Source of the DNA: Ilyomonas sp965247435 | GTDB taxonomy: Bacteria > Bacteroidota > Bacteroidia > Chitinophagales > Chitinophagaceae | Assembly (NCBI GenBank): GCA_965247435.1 | Contig: OZ252019.1 | Span: 1,860,001-1,924,000 of the forward strand | Length of the DNA stretch: 64,000 bases | Reading direction: 5' to 3' | In this document: positions 17,743-26,933 of the stretch, one piece after another | Position numbering within the stretch: position 1 is the stretch's first letter | Layout of the letters: each line of letters begins with the position of its first letter | Notes under the pieces: model-generated | What the model was told of the DNA's origin: nothing | The model's database searches: none | What the model saw: the letters and a program-made list of their open reading frames with translations, nothing else | Translations under genes and position numbers: made by a program

Positions 17743-20736
17743 ATGAAATATATACACTTGCTGCTCTCTTGTCTTATTTGCATCGCAACGGCCGCCCAGG
17801 AAACGTTTCCTGTAAACGGCGTTACCGATAGCCGTACCGATTATTTCGCTTTTACCAATGCCACGATTATAAAAGATCCGCAAACCACTTTGCAGAATGC
17901 AACACTTCTTATAAGGAAAGGAAAAATTGTTGCTGCCGGTACAAACATCAGTGTGCCAAAAGATGCGGTTGTTGTTGATTGCAAAGGCAAATACATTTAT
18001 CCCTCGTTTATCGATTTGTTCAGCGACTATGGCGTGCCTGTTCCTAAAAGCAGCGGTGATGGCAATTTTTATAATTATCAAAACACCAGTAACACTAAAG
18101 GCGCATATAGCTGGAACCAGGCGCTGAAGCCGGAGACAGATGCCTCTAAACTTTTTAGTGTAAACAATGATGCCGCCAAAAGCTTGCGTGGTATCGGTTT
18201 TGGTACTGTGCTTACACACCAGCAGGATGGTATTGCGAGAGGAACAGGCACACTCGTAACACTCGGTAACGAACGGGAAAATTTAGTGATGGTAAAAGAT
18301 AAGGCTGCTGCATTTTATTCTTTTACCAAAGGCACTTCCACACAGGATTATCCCAATTCGCTCATGGGTGAGATTGCCTTATTAAGGCAAACTTATTTAG
18401 ACGCAAAATGGTATAAAAACAGACCTGCAACAGAAGGAATCAATCTTAGCCTCGAAGCCTGGAACAGCAATCAAAACCTGCCACAGATATTTGAAGCGAA
18501 TGAAAAATGGAACGACCTGCGTGCCGTAAAGATTGCCGATGAATTTGGAGTACAATACATTATCAAAGGCGGCGGCAACGAATACCAGCGCATGAGCGAA
18601 ATAAAGGGCACCAAAGCATCTTATATCATCCCGCTAAACTTTCCGCAGGCAATAGATGTAGAAGACGCCAACGACGCCCGCGTGGTGGCGCTAAGTGTGC
18701 TGAAGAGCTGGGAAATGGCGCCGGTAGAGCCGGGCGTTTTTGAAAAAGCGGGAATCAACTTTGCGCTTACCGCTGCAGGGCTTAAGAATACGGATGATTT
18801 TCTGCCTAACCTCCGAAAGGCAATAGACAATGGCTTAACACCGGCAAAGGCGTTGGATGCATTAACCAAAACGCCCGCATCCCTTACTGGTATGTATGAT
18901 AAAGTAGGAAGCCTTGATGCAGATAAGCTGGCCAATTTTGTTATCACCAGCGGACCGGTATTCGACGAGAAGACAGTCTTCTTCCAAAATTGGGTAGAGG
19001 GCAAAAAATATGTGTTGAATGAAAATGGCTGGAACGATTACCGCGGCAATTATAAGCTAACGGTAAAGCAAAGTAGTAATAAAGAATATACGGTAGAGGT
19101 GAAAGGCACGCCCGATAAACTTGCTGCTACCATTCAGCCCTCTGGCGATACTGCTAAAACAGATGCAACTCTTTCTGTAAATGGCAAACTGGTAAAACTT
19201 ACCTGGAGCCTGAAAGGCGACAGCAGTAATGTTAACAGCCTGACCGGTTTGATCAATAATGATAAGCTTTGGATGGGCAATGGCTATACCGCTAATGGGG
19301 AAGCGATAACCTGGAACATGCAGTTTGCTGGTGCTTATGTAGAAAAGCCGGATACAGCTAAAAAGGAAGATAAAAAAGATATTGTAAAAGATACGGTGAT
19401 GTATCCTTTTAAAGGCTATGGCTGGAAAGTGGCGCCCAAACCCGAAGACCTGCTGATAAAAAATGCAACCGTTTGGACGAATGAGAAAGACGGCATTTTG
19501 CAAAATGCGGATGTATTGATTAAAGGCGGAAAAATAGCAGCCGTTGGAAAAAATATTAATGGTGGCGGCGCCAAAATTATTGACGGCACCGGCAGGCATC
19601 TTACCGCCGGTGTAATTGATGAGCACTCGCATATTGCCGTTACCGGCAGCGTAAATGAATGTTCGCAATCTGTTACGGCCGAAGTTAGAATTGCCGATGT
19701 GATTGACCCCGAAGACATCCAGATTTACCGGCAGCTTGCAGGCGGCGTAACCAGCGTGCATGTGCTGCACGGCAGTTGCAATACTATCGGCGGCCAAACA
19801 CAAATGCTCAAGCTCCGCTGGGGGCGCAATGCAGAAGAGATGAAGTTTGCCAACTGGGATCCTTTTATAAAATTTGCGCTGGGCGAAAACGTAAAGCGCT
19901 CCTATGGCGAAAGCAACAACCGTTTTCCTGATACGCGTATGGGCGTGGAGCAGGTGCTGATGGATGCATTCACCAGAGCCAGAGATTATGAAAAAATGGG
20001 CGCTGATAAACGCAGGGACCTGGAACTGGATGCACTCGTAGAGATATTAAATCATAAGCGGTTTATTACGTGCCATTCTTATGTACAAAGCGAGATCAAC
20101 ATGCTGATGCATGTAGCCGATAGTTTTGGTTTTAAAGTGAATACGTTTACCCATATACTTGAAGGCTATAAAGTAGCTGATAAAATGAAAGCGCACGGCG
20201 CAGCGGCTTCTACCTTCAGCGATTGGTGGGCTTATAAAAGCGAAGTGCAGGATGCCATTCCGTACAATATGGCGATCATGCAAAAAGAAGGCTTGGTAGT
20301 GGCTGTTAACAGCGACGATCCGGAGCAGGCGCGGCACTTAAACCAGGAAGCCGCCAAGAGCATTAAGTATGGTAACCTGTCAGAAGAAGATGCCCTGAAG
20401 ATATGTACGCTTAACCCGGCCCTTATGCTACACATTGCAGACAGGGTGGGCAGCATCAAAGTGGGCAAGGATGCCGACGTAGTATTATGGACGGATAACC
20501 CCTTGAGCACTTATGCAAAGGCCGATAAAACGATTGTAGATGGCATTGTGTATTTTGATATAGCGCAAGATGCGCAACTGCGCAAACAAATAGCTGCTGA
20601 AAGAAACCGGCTGATTCAAAAAATGATTGCTGCTAAAAAAGGCGGCGCCAAAACTATTCCCGCTGTCATAACCTTTGATGCGTTGAATGAGTGCGAAGTG
20701 GATCACCAGTTGAGTAATGGTATCTGGGGGCGGTAG
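17743..20736 (+). CDS. Secreted two-domain amidohydrolase
   Basis: A 997-residue exported protein: a signal peptide (MKYIHLLLSCLICIATAAQ) and two amidohydrolase units. The first (about residues 35-410) keeps the composite beta-sandwich and a barrel-like segment but has PSFIDLFSDYG where HxH is expected, so it has probably lost metal binding. The second (about 565-975) has AGVIDEHSHIA with an HxH near 627, TCHSYV, FTHILEGYK and the catalytic Asp in VNSDDPEQ near 856. It probably acts on periplasmic or extracellular cyclic amides, imides or peptides; the substrate is unknown. A smaller secreted amidohydrolase follows after a broken gene; together they form a recurrent Bacteroidota pair. ATG 17743 starts the signal peptide. 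Confidence 0.85.
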   Translation: MKYIHLLLSCLICIATAAQETFPVNGVTDSRTDYFAFTNATIIKDPQTTLQNATLLIRKGKIVAAGTNISVPKDAVVVDCKGKYIYPSFIDLFSDYGVPVPKSSGDGNFYNYQNTSNTKGAYSWNQALKPETDASKLFSVNNDAAKSLRGIGFGTVLTHQQDGIARGTGTLVTLGNERENLVMVKDKAAAFYSFTKGTSTQDYPNSLMGEIALLRQTYLDAKWYKNRPATEGINLSLEAWNSNQNLPQIFEANEKWNDLRAVKIADEFGVQYIIKGGGNEYQRMSEIKGTKASYIIPLNFPQAIDVEDANDARVVALSVLKSWEMAPVEPGVFEKAGINFALTAAGLKNTDDFLPNLRKAIDNGLTPAKALDALTKTPASLTGMYDKVGSLDADKLANFVITSGPVFDEKTVFFQNWVEGKKYVLNENGWNDYRGNYKLTVKQSSNKEYTVEVKGTPDKLAATIQPSGDTAKTDATLSVNGKLVKLTWSLKGDSSNVNSLTGLINNDKLWMGNGYTANGEAITWNMQFAGAYVEKPDTAKKEDKKDIVKDTVMYPFKGYGWKVAPKPEDLLIKNATVWTNEKDGILQNADVLIKGGKIAAVGKNINGGGAKIIDGTGRHLTAGVIDEHSHIAVTGSVNECSQSVTAEVRIADVIDPEDIQIYRQLAGGVTSVHVLHGSCNTIGGQTQMLKLRWGRNAEEMKFANWDPFIKFALGENVKRSYGESNNRFPDTRMGVEQVLMDAFTRARDYEKMGADKRRDLELDALVEILNHKRFITCHSYVQSEINMLMHVADSFGFKVNTFTHILEGYKVADKMKAHGAAASTFSDWWAYKSEVQDAIPYNMAIMQKEGLVVAVNSDDPEQARHLNQEAAKSIKYGNLSEEDALKICTLNPALMLHIADRVGSIKVGKDADVVLWTDNPLSTYAKADKTIVDGIVYFDIAQDAQLRKQIAAERNRLIQKMIAAKKGGAKTIPAVITFDALNECEVDHQLSNGIWGR

Positions 20737-20782
20737 TGTAAGCATTCCATAGTTCACAGGTTTACAAGTTGAAAATGGTAAC

Positions 20783-21190
20783 ATGGCAACCGTAAAAAAG
20801 TTTGAAGACATTTTATCTTGGCAAAAGGCCAGAGAACTCAATAAACTTGTTGGTAGGATGATTGATCAAAGTAAATTCAAAAGAAGCTATCGTTTAATCA
20901 ACCAGATTGAAGGCTCGGCAGGTTCAATTATGGATAATATTGCTGAAGGTTTTGAATGAAGCGGTAACCGGGAATTTCTTCAGTTTTTATATATAGCAAA
21001 AGGCTCGTGCGGCGAATTCCGATCCCAGTTATATCGTGCGTTAAATAGAGAATATATTAATGCTGAAGAGTTCAATATGCTTTACGAACTGGCGGTAGAA
21101 ATAATAGTCATGCTTCAAAAACTAATAGACTATTTACAAAATTCAGACATAAAAGGAACTAAATACAAAACAAAAGAAGACAAGACTTAA
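20783..21190 (+). pseudogene. Four-helix-bundle (23S rRNA intervening-sequence-type) gene with an in-frame TGA
   Basis: A 135-codon frame encodes a typical four helix bundle/S23 protein: MATVKKFEDILSWQKARELN, then SYRLINQIEGSAGSIMDNIA, EGFE, stop, SGNREFLQFLYIAKGS, and ELRS-like EFRSQLYRAL. The frame is intact on both sides of TGA 20957-20959, at a position where the family usually has EGFGRGG, so a single base change explains it. TGA ends several other genes in this window, so the code is not reassigned. It sits between two amidohydrolase genes and is flanked by phrase-like repeats. Confidence 0.85.
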
Positions 21191-21200
21191 CAGAAAATTC

Positions 21201-21265
21201 GTAAACTTCTTAAACTGTCAAAACCATCAACTTGTAAACTCTGCAACTTGTAAACTTCTTAAACT
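21201..21265. repeat. Phrase-like GTAAACTT intergenic repeat
   Basis: GTAAACTTCTTAAACT occurs exactly at 21201-21216 and 21250-21265, and CAACTTGTAAACT at 21228-21240 and 21244-21256. Units recur with an 8-9 base rhythm. Similar degenerate tracts occur near 11985-12015, 20750-20775 and 23156-23210. Confidence 0.7.
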
Positions 21266-21274
21266 TTCCAACAC

Positions 21275-22543
21275 ATGAAAACATCAATCACTACTATAGC
21301 CTTACTGGCGATAACTGCAACAATTTACGGCCAGGAAAACATGGCGCCTGCGCCGGCGCAGCAGGGCTCGATTGCATTAACACATGCCACCATTCATGTA
21401 GGCAACGGGCAGGTAATCCAGGACGGCACGCTTGTGTTTACCAACGGCAAAATACTAAGCGTTGGCGCGAGTGCTGCAACCACCGGCGATAAGGTGATTG
21501 ACTGCTCGGGTAAACAAATTTATCCGGGTTTAATAGATGCCAATACTAATCTGGGTCTCAACGAAACCGGTGCGGTGCGCTCTACGCGCGATGAGCGGGA
21601 GTTGGGTGATATTAATACGAATATTCGTTCTATCGTAGCGTACAATACCGATTCTAAAATCATTAATACCGTTCGCAGCAACGGTATTTTACTGGCAAAT
21701 GTTATCCCGCAGGGCGGCATCATCAGCGGTTCGTCATCAGTAGTGCAACTGGACGCCTGGAACTGGGAAGATGCGGTGTACAGGCGTGACGGCGGCATTC
21801 ATTTTCGCATGCCTTACCTGGTGCGTTTTTCAGACAATGGCGACCCGGTTAAAGAAGCGATGGATCACATAGATGGAGTGCGCACTTTTTTTCGCGAAGC
21901 CAAAGCGTATTTTGATGAACCTAAGCACGAACACACTAATTTAAAGTTTGAAGCCATAAAAGGACTTTTCGATAAAACACAAACATTTTATGTGCATTGC
22001 GAGCTGGTAAAAGAAATGATGATCGCTGTGGAATTCTCGAAAGAGTTCAATTTTAAAACAGTGATTATCGGCGGCACCGATAGCTGGAAAATTGCGGACT
22101 ATTTAAAGCAAAATAATATTGCCGTTATCCTTAACCAGATGCATACGCTGCCCGCCACCCAGGACGATGATGTGGACGATACCTATACGGCGCCCTACCG
22201 GCTGCAGCAGGCAGGCGTGCTTTATTGCATTGCCGATGCGGATGAAGAAAACCGCTACCGGAACTTATCTTTCAATGCCGGTGTTGCCGTTGGCTACGGG
22301 TTAACCAAAGAGCAGGCATTATCAGCCATCAGTCTAAACGCCGCGAAAATTTTAGGTATCGGTGACCGTGCAGGCTCGCTGGAAGCCGGTAAGGATGCCA
22401 ATATCGTCGTATGTGATGGCGACATTCTTGATATCAGAACGAGCAACGTAAGCAGCGCTTTTATACAAGGCCGGCAAATTAATTTAGACAATAAGCAAAA
22501 GCAATTATACCAGAAGTATATGACGAAGTATGGTTTAAAATAG
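21275..22543 (+). CDS. Secreted amidohydrolase-like protein lacking the HxH metal motif
   Basis: A 422-residue exported protein with signal peptide MKTSITTIALLAITATIYGQ. The amidohydrolase fold is clear (VGNGQVIQDGTLVFTNGKIL; YPGLIDANTNLGL; late segments QALSAISLNAAKILGIGDRA and GSLEAGKDANIVV). At the HxH position it has NTN, and histidines remain only in YVHCELVK and QMHTLPA, so the usual binuclear site is incomplete. The close Bacteroidota family shares this feature, so it is a family property rather than local decay. It probably works with the upstream 997-residue paralogue. A terminator follows. Confidence 0.85.
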   Translation: MKTSITTIALLAITATIYGQENMAPAPAQQGSIALTHATIHVGNGQVIQDGTLVFTNGKILSVGASAATTGDKVIDCSGKQIYPGLIDANTNLGLNETGAVRSTRDERELGDINTNIRSIVAYNTDSKIINTVRSNGILLANVIPQGGIISGSSSVVQLDAWNWEDAVYRRDGGIHFRMPYLVRFSDNGDPVKEAMDHIDGVRTFFREAKAYFDEPKHEHTNLKFEAIKGLFDKTQTFYVHCELVKEMMIAVEFSKEFNFKTVIIGGTDSWKIADYLKQNNIAVILNQMHTLPATQDDDVDDTYTAPYRLQQAGVLYCIADADEENRYRNLSFNAGVAVGYGLTKEQALSAISLNAAKILGIGDRAGSLEAGKDANIVVCDGDILDIRTSNVSSAFIQGRQINLDNKQKQLYQKYMTKYGLK

Positions 22544-22569
22544 ATTGCACAGGTAATAGCATTTTGCAT

Positions 22570-22598
22570 AGCCTGCAGTTTAGACTGCAGGCTTTTTT
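22570..22598 (+). terminator. Intrinsic terminator after the second amidohydrolase
   Basis: A 10-bp perfect stem AGCCTGCAGT/ACTGCAGGCT with loop TTAG, followed by five T. It starts 27 bases after the stop codon. Confidence 0.9.
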
Positions 22599-22604
22599 GT
22601 AGCT

Positions 22605-22612
22605 TATATTTG
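22605..22612 (+). promoter_or_regulatory. -7 element of the thioesterase promoter
   Basis: TATATTTG matches TAnnTTTG exactly and lies directly after the terminator. Transcription from it would start near 22619, nine bases before ATG 22628. No good -33 TTTG is seen at the right distance. Confidence 0.45.
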
Positions 22613-22627
22613 CGCCAAATTGATAGC

Positions 22628-23152
22628 ATGGAAAGTAAAAGAGCGATGGAAAGCTTTACGGTAATGAACGAAATTGTACTGCCCAACGACACGAATGTGT
22701 TTGGCAACCTGATGGGTGGCCGGCTGATGTACTGGATGGATATTGCCGCAGCAATGTCGTCGAGCAAGCACTGCAACTCGGCAAGCATGACGGCCAGTGT
22801 TGATAATATCAGTTTTAAAAACCCGATACGGCTGGGCAATGTAGTGCATATAGAAGCGAAAGTGACAAGGGCTTTCAACACCTCAATGGAGATTCATATA
22901 AAGGTATGGGGCGAAGATGTATTGGCGCAGCACCAGTACGAAAGCAATGAAGCCTATTTTACGTTTGTGGCGCTGGACCTTAGCGGCAAGCCGAAGCCGG
23001 TGCCGGCCATCATACCCGAAACAAAAGAAGAGCAGTTGTTGTATGAAGGCGCTTTGCGCAGGAGGCAGGTACGTTTGATACTGAGTGGTAAAATGAAACC
23101 CGATGAAGCTGCAGAATTGAAAGCTTTGTTTATGCCAAATGTAGCGTTGTAG
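22628..23152 (+). CDS. Acyl-CoA thioesterase (hotdog fold, YciA/BACH-like)
   Basis: A 174-residue cytoplasmic hotdog-fold hydrolase. Motifs: LPNDTNVFGNLMGGRLMYWM (about residues 17-36; the Asn/Asp and GG of the acyl-CoA hydrolase family), SASMTASVDNISFKNPIRLG, then VHIEAKVTRAFNTSMEIHIK and NEAYFTFVALD. It hydrolyses acyl-CoA to free acid and CoA. ATG 22628 is preferred because the upstream TTG at 22610 lies within the -7 element. Confidence 0.92.
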   Translation: MESKRAMESFTVMNEIVLPNDTNVFGNLMGGRLMYWMDIAAAMSSSKHCNSASMTASVDNISFKNPIRLGNVVHIEAKVTRAFNTSMEIHIKVWGEDVLAQHQYESNEAYFTFVALDLSGKPKPVPAIIPETKEEQLLYEGALRRRQVRLILSGKMKPDEAAELKALFMPNVAL

Positions 23153-23155
23153 CGT

Positions 23156-23235
23156 TTAAAGTTTGCAGGTTTCAGAGGTTTACGAGTTCATAAGTTTCAA
23201 AATGCAGTTTCTAACTCCTACACTCCTGAAACTTG
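23156..23235. repeat. Phrase-like AGGTTT/AAGTTT intergenic repeat
   Basis: Degenerate units AGGTTTC, AGGTTTA, GAGTTCA and AAGTTTC at 8-9 base spacing fill the gap between two convergent genes, and an imperfect inverted copy (CTGAAACTTGC) closes it. Same style as the repeat at 21201-21265. Confidence 0.5.
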
Positions 23236-23237
23236 CC

Positions 23238-24071
23238 TCACTCATATTTGTATTCTATCCGCCCAACCAACTGCTGCTGTTTGTTATACAGCAGTTCTTT
23301 TTCTTTAAGCCCTTTACTGTTGTAGCTATATTTCCAAATCATGTAATCGGCGCTGCCGGTTGGTACTTGTGTCATACCGATGATATGGCCTTCCGTATCG
23401 TAATCATAGAGGTAATCGGGCAGCATCTTCTTTACGCGGACATTGTACCGTACAACGTCTGTTAACTGCTTGTTTGCATTATAGTAGTAATAGTAATTTT
23501 CCGTTACGGCTCCTTTACGTTTCCAGGTTTCTTTGGCTACAACGCTATCTTGATAGGTAAGCACCACAGTTGTAGTATCCGCGTTGTCTTTTATCTTGAG
23601 CATTTGTGCCGGCTGCCCGTTGGTATAAACCCACTCGTGCGTTTCTGTAGAATGGCTGTTCATAAAAGCATCATCGCTTTTTGTTGTGATGGTACTGATA
23701 TTGCCTGCCGCATCGTAGGTGTACGTGGTAATGGTTATCACATTGGCCGTACTGTCCCGCGTACTTACCAGTCGTTGATTTTTATAAGTGTTTACGCTGG
23801 TCAGGTAGCCGGTTGAAGGATAGCTTGCGTTAATGGTTATTATTCTTGCATTATCGCCGATCACCTGCTCCAGTTTAAAATTTTCTGTAGGCTGGTTATC
23901 ACTTTCATAGCTGCTTGCCGTTACATGCGCAACCCGGTTTTTCTTCAGCGCCAAGTATTGCTGCTGCGACTGGTGCGTAGCGATGATGTCGTTATAATAA
24001 TACTGGCTGTAAGCAGTATTTGCAATGCAGATCATTATTAATACAACTAAGAAATACCGGGTACGGTTCAT
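23238..24071 (-). CDS. Secreted YD-repeat-like protein of unknown function
   Basis: A 277-residue exported protein with signal peptide MNRTRYFLVVLIMICIANTA. The mature part is beta-rich with repeated Tyr/Asp-containing hairpins (TYTYDAAGNISTITT, YYYYYNANKQLTDVV, LYDYDTEGHIIGMT, WKYSYNSKGLKEKEL), the spacing seen in RHS/YD repeats. There is no toxin domain and no sorting domain. It may be a small cell-surface or periplasmic beta-repeat protein. It converges with the thioesterase gene. Confidence 0.7.
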   Translation of the reverse strand: MNRTRYFLVVLIMICIANTAYSQYYYNDIIATHQSQQQYLALKKNRVAHVTASSYESDNQPTENFKLEQVIGDNARIITINASYPSTGYLTSVNTYKNQRLVSTRDSTANVITITTYTYDAAGNISTITTKSDDAFMNSHSTETHEWVYTNGQPAQMLKIKDNADTTTVVLTYQDSVVAKETWKRKGAVTENYYYYYNANKQLTDVVRYNVRVKKMLPDYLYDYDTEGHIIGMTQVPTGSADYMIWKYSYNSKGLKEKELLYNKQQQLVGRIEYKYE

Positions 24072-24241
24072 ACTGCAAAAATGAGTTACCCTGAATAAAC
24101 GGAAAAAGAAATTTTATTAGTGTCAGGATAATAATTTTAGGAGTTTGATAAGGTTTTTAACATGAGAAGTTACCCATTTAAAGAATGGCATTCGGTTTTC
24201 AACATCTTTTCTGTATCACTCAAAATCACTCCAAATCTCCT

Positions 24242-25582
24242 TTAGAATTGCAGCGTAAAAGTAGTGCCTTCGCCCGGTGCGCTTTGCACGGCGATGGTGC
24301 CTTTGTGCAGTTGCATAATCTGTTTGCATAGGCTGAGGCCAATACCGCTGCCGGTTTTTTTAGTGGTAAAAAAAGGAACGAAAATCTTATCCATCACGTC
24401 GGGCTCCATACCATTGCCGTTATCCGAGACTTTGATAATAACCTTTTTATTTGTGTTCAACGTACCTACGAGAGAAATTACCGGGTGCGGTTTTTCTTTT
24501 ACAGCATCAATGGCATTTATCACGAGGTTTATCAATACCTGTTCTACAAGGTTAATATCAGCCTCTAATTGCAGGCCCGTATCCTTCAAAATAATATCCA
24601 GCTCTATGTTTTTTGCTTCCAGTGTTGGCTCCATTAACTGGTATAAGTTTTCAAATAAGTCCCGCAGGTAAGCAGTGGTCAGGCTGAGCGTTTGTATTTT
24701 GTTGAGGTTACGGTAGGTATCTACAAACTTCAATAAGTTTTCACTCCTGCGCTGTATCGTGGTAATACCGGTTTCAAGGTCATCCACCGAGCCATTGCTG
24801 TTGGTTAGCTGCGGCAGCGACTGGTGCAGGCGGTCTTTCAGCATGCCTGCCAGCGAAGAAATAGGCGCCACCGAATTCATTATTTCATGGGTTAGTACGC
24901 GCAATAGTTTTTGCCAGGCATTGTTTTCTGTTTCGTCCAGCGCCTCATTAATATTTTGAAAAGCGATGAGCTTAAAGGTGTTGCCTTCCGTTTGAAAAGC
25001 GGTGGCAGAAAGTAATATCTTAATACTCGTTTTCTCCGGGTGCGCTTCAGTGATTAATGTTTCGCCCGGCTTTAAATCTACCACCTGTGCATACAGGGCG
25101 GCATCCCGCACATCCAGCGACTCGATCGTGCGCAGGTACGGCACCTGCAGCAAGCCTTTCAGCGCTTCATTCATCCATACAACTTTACCGTCTTCGATAT
25201 TATACGATAATATGCCCGTATCTACTAATTCCAGTATCTTCTGCAGGTATTGGTATTGGGTTTCTTTTTCGCGCGCTATCTGCTTAAAGGCAAGATTAAT
25301 TTCATTGAAGCCGGCGCGCAACGGCTGCAGGCCGGCCGGCGCCAGCTTAACATTGAAGTGGCGGGAGAAATCGCGGTAGTGGATAGCTTCTACAAAGTCT
25401 TCTACTTCGCGTTGTACTTTTTTATGAAATAAATAGAAATTAACGGCCTGGTAAATGACAACCGGGGCCAGTATAACGGCAAGCAGGGAACCATTGACCA
25501 AAAAGTAAGCCTCTGCCGTAAGTATAACAAACAGCAATACAACACGCGAAACAATACTTAGCTCAAATTTTTTAAATGTCAT
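24242..25582 (-). CDS. Sensor histidine kinase (NtrY-like)
   Basis: A 446-residue membrane kinase. Two N-terminal helices (about residues 10-45) have almost no periplasmic loop, so the signal is probably sensed in the membrane or cytoplasm. A HAMP/PAS-like region follows (about 50-215). The phosphoacceptor box is LLRVLTHEIMNSVAPISSLA (His near 234), and the ATPase has N-box LVEQVLINLVINAIDAVKE, VSDNGNGM and TKKTGSGIGLSLC. Its start overlaps the end of the response-regulator gene by 11 bases, so the two are coupled and form a cognate pair. Proximity suggests control of the adaptor/ATPase/permease locus 3.4 kb away; that is inference. Confidence 0.92.
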   Translation of the reverse strand: MTFKKFELSIVSRVVLLFVILTAEAYFLVNGSLLAVILAPVVIYQAVNFYLFHKKVQREVEDFVEAIHYRDFSRHFNVKLAPAGLQPLRAGFNEINLAFKQIAREKETQYQYLQKILELVDTGILSYNIEDGKVVWMNEALKGLLQVPYLRTIESLDVRDAALYAQVVDLKPGETLITEAHPEKTSIKILLSATAFQTEGNTFKLIAFQNINEALDETENNAWQKLLRVLTHEIMNSVAPISSLAGMLKDRLHQSLPQLTNSNGSVDDLETGITTIQRRSENLLKFVDTYRNLNKIQTLSLTTAYLRDLFENLYQLMEPTLEAKNIELDIILKDTGLQLEADINLVEQVLINLVINAIDAVKEKPHPVISLVGTLNTNKKVIIKVSDNGNGMEPDVMDKIFVPFFTTKKTGSGIGLSLCKQIMQLHKGTIAVQSAPGEGTTFTLQF

Positions 25583-26933
25583 ATTTGCTCAGTCTCCGGT
25601 AGAGTGCAGTACGCGTAAGGCCTAACTCTTTTGCTGCTTTTGTTATGTTGCCGCCATGTTTTTCTATTACCCGCAAAATGGTACTTTTTTCCAGGTGGCT
25701 CAGGTTGCTGTCGTCCTCTGTAGTGGCATTGGCCGGCGGTGCCGACTCGATAGGCGAGAAGATAAGGTCTTTGCCCGGCAGTACATCGCCCTCACTCATA
25801 ATGATTGCCCGCTCAATGGTGTATTGCAGTTCGCGCACGTTACCCGGATAATGGTATGCCTGTAATCTTTCAACGGCCGTTTTATCCAGCTCCATCTCCG
25901 GCTTCATGTATTTGGCTGCATAAATATTGGCAAAGTGTTTTGCCAGCATCAGGATGTCTTCTTTGCGTTTGCGCAGCGGCGGCACCGTAATTTCGACGGT
26001 GTTGATGCGGTATATCAAATCTTTACGGAAACGGCTTTCATTGGCAAGGTCGGCCAGCGTTACGTTGGTGGCGCAGATAAGCCGGATATCAATCGGCACC
26101 GGCTGGTTGGAGCCTAATTTGGTAACCATCCTGTTTTGCAATACCGAGAGCAGTTTGGCCTGCTGATTTAGTGATATATTACCGATCTCATCGAGGAACA
26201 GGGTGCCGCCGTTGGCACTTTCAAACCGGCCTTCCCGCTCTTCGCGGGCATCGGTAAAAGCGCCTTTTTTATGGCCGAACAATTCACTTTCAAACAGGCT
26301 GTCGGTGAGTGCGCCTACATCTACTTTTACATACGGCTGCTTGGCGCGCAGCGATTTCTGATGAATGGCTTTTGCGATCAAATCTTTACCGGTACCGTTC
26401 TCGCCCAGTATTAATATGTTGGCGTCTGTAGGTGCGATCTTCGAGATTTTATAAAAAATATCCTGCATTACTTCGCTTGCTCCCAATAGCTCGGTGCCGA
26501 TAATGCTGTCTTTGCCGGCACGGGCTTCTGCACGTTGCTGTTTGTGGTTTTTTTCCAGTGCATCTTCAATCGTACTTATCAGTTTTTCGTTGTGCCAGGG
26601 CTTTACCATAAAATCAAAAGCGCCTTCCTTCAGCGAGCGCACGGCAAGGTCAATATCTGCATAGGCAGTTATCATTATTACCTGCAGGGCGGGCTTTAAA
26701 TCTTTTACCCGTTTTAGCCAGAACAAGCCTTCGTTACCGGTATTAATGCTCGATTTAAAATTCATATCCAGCAACAACAAATCAAAATTCTGTTCTTTCA
26801 GCAGCGCAGGAATATTCTCAGGATTTTTTTCCACTACAATTTTCTGCACTTCGTTTTTCAGCAGCATGCGCACAGCAATTAACACATCCGGGTCGTCATC
26901 AACGGCGAGTACGCAACATTTTTTTAAACTCAT
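25572..26933 (-). CDS. Sigma-54-dependent response regulator (NtrC family)
   Basis: A 453-residue activator: receiver (about residues 5-125; VLAVDDDPDV acidic pocket, LLLLDMNF with the phosphorylated Asp near 56, MITAYAD, VKPW Lys), AAA+ sigma-54 domain (about 148-380; Walker A GENGTGKD, Walker B GGTLFLDEIG, arginine-finger segment RFRKDLIYRIN) and Fis-type HTH (about 410-452; HGGNITKAAKELGLTRTALY). The sigma-54 contact loop reads GAFTDA instead of GAFTGA. It should activate sigma-54 promoters after phosphorylation by the downstream kinase. A possible promoter -7 box (minus-strand TAAGTTTG) lies at 26994-27001. Confidence 0.95.
   Translation of the reverse strand: MSLKKCCVLAVDDDPDVLIAVRMLLKNEVQKIVVEKNPENIPALLKEQNFDLLLLDMNFKSSINTGNEGLFWLKRVKDLKPALQVIMITAYADIDLAVRSLKEGAFDFMVKPWHNEKLISTIEDALEKNHKQQRAEARAGKDSIIGTELLGASEVMQDIFYKISKIAPTDANILILGENGTGKDLIAKAIHQKSLRAKQPYVKVDVGALTDSLFESELFGHKKGAFTDAREEREGRFESANGGTLFLDEIGNISLNQQAKLLSVLQNRMVTKLGSNQPVPIDIRLICATNVTLADLANESRFRKDLIYRINTVEITVPPLRKRKEDILMLAKHFANIYAAKYMKPEMELDKTAVERLQAYHYPGNVRELQYTIERAIIMSEGDVLPGKDLIFSPIESAPPANATTEDDSNLSHLEKSTILRVIEKHGGNITKAAKELGLTRTALYRRLSKYDI

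Noticed and set aside
20957..20959. TGA recoding (selenocysteine or reassigned codon) in the four-helix-bundle gene
   Set aside because: The family has no selenoproteins, no SECIS-like hairpin is evident, and other genes in the window end in TGA.
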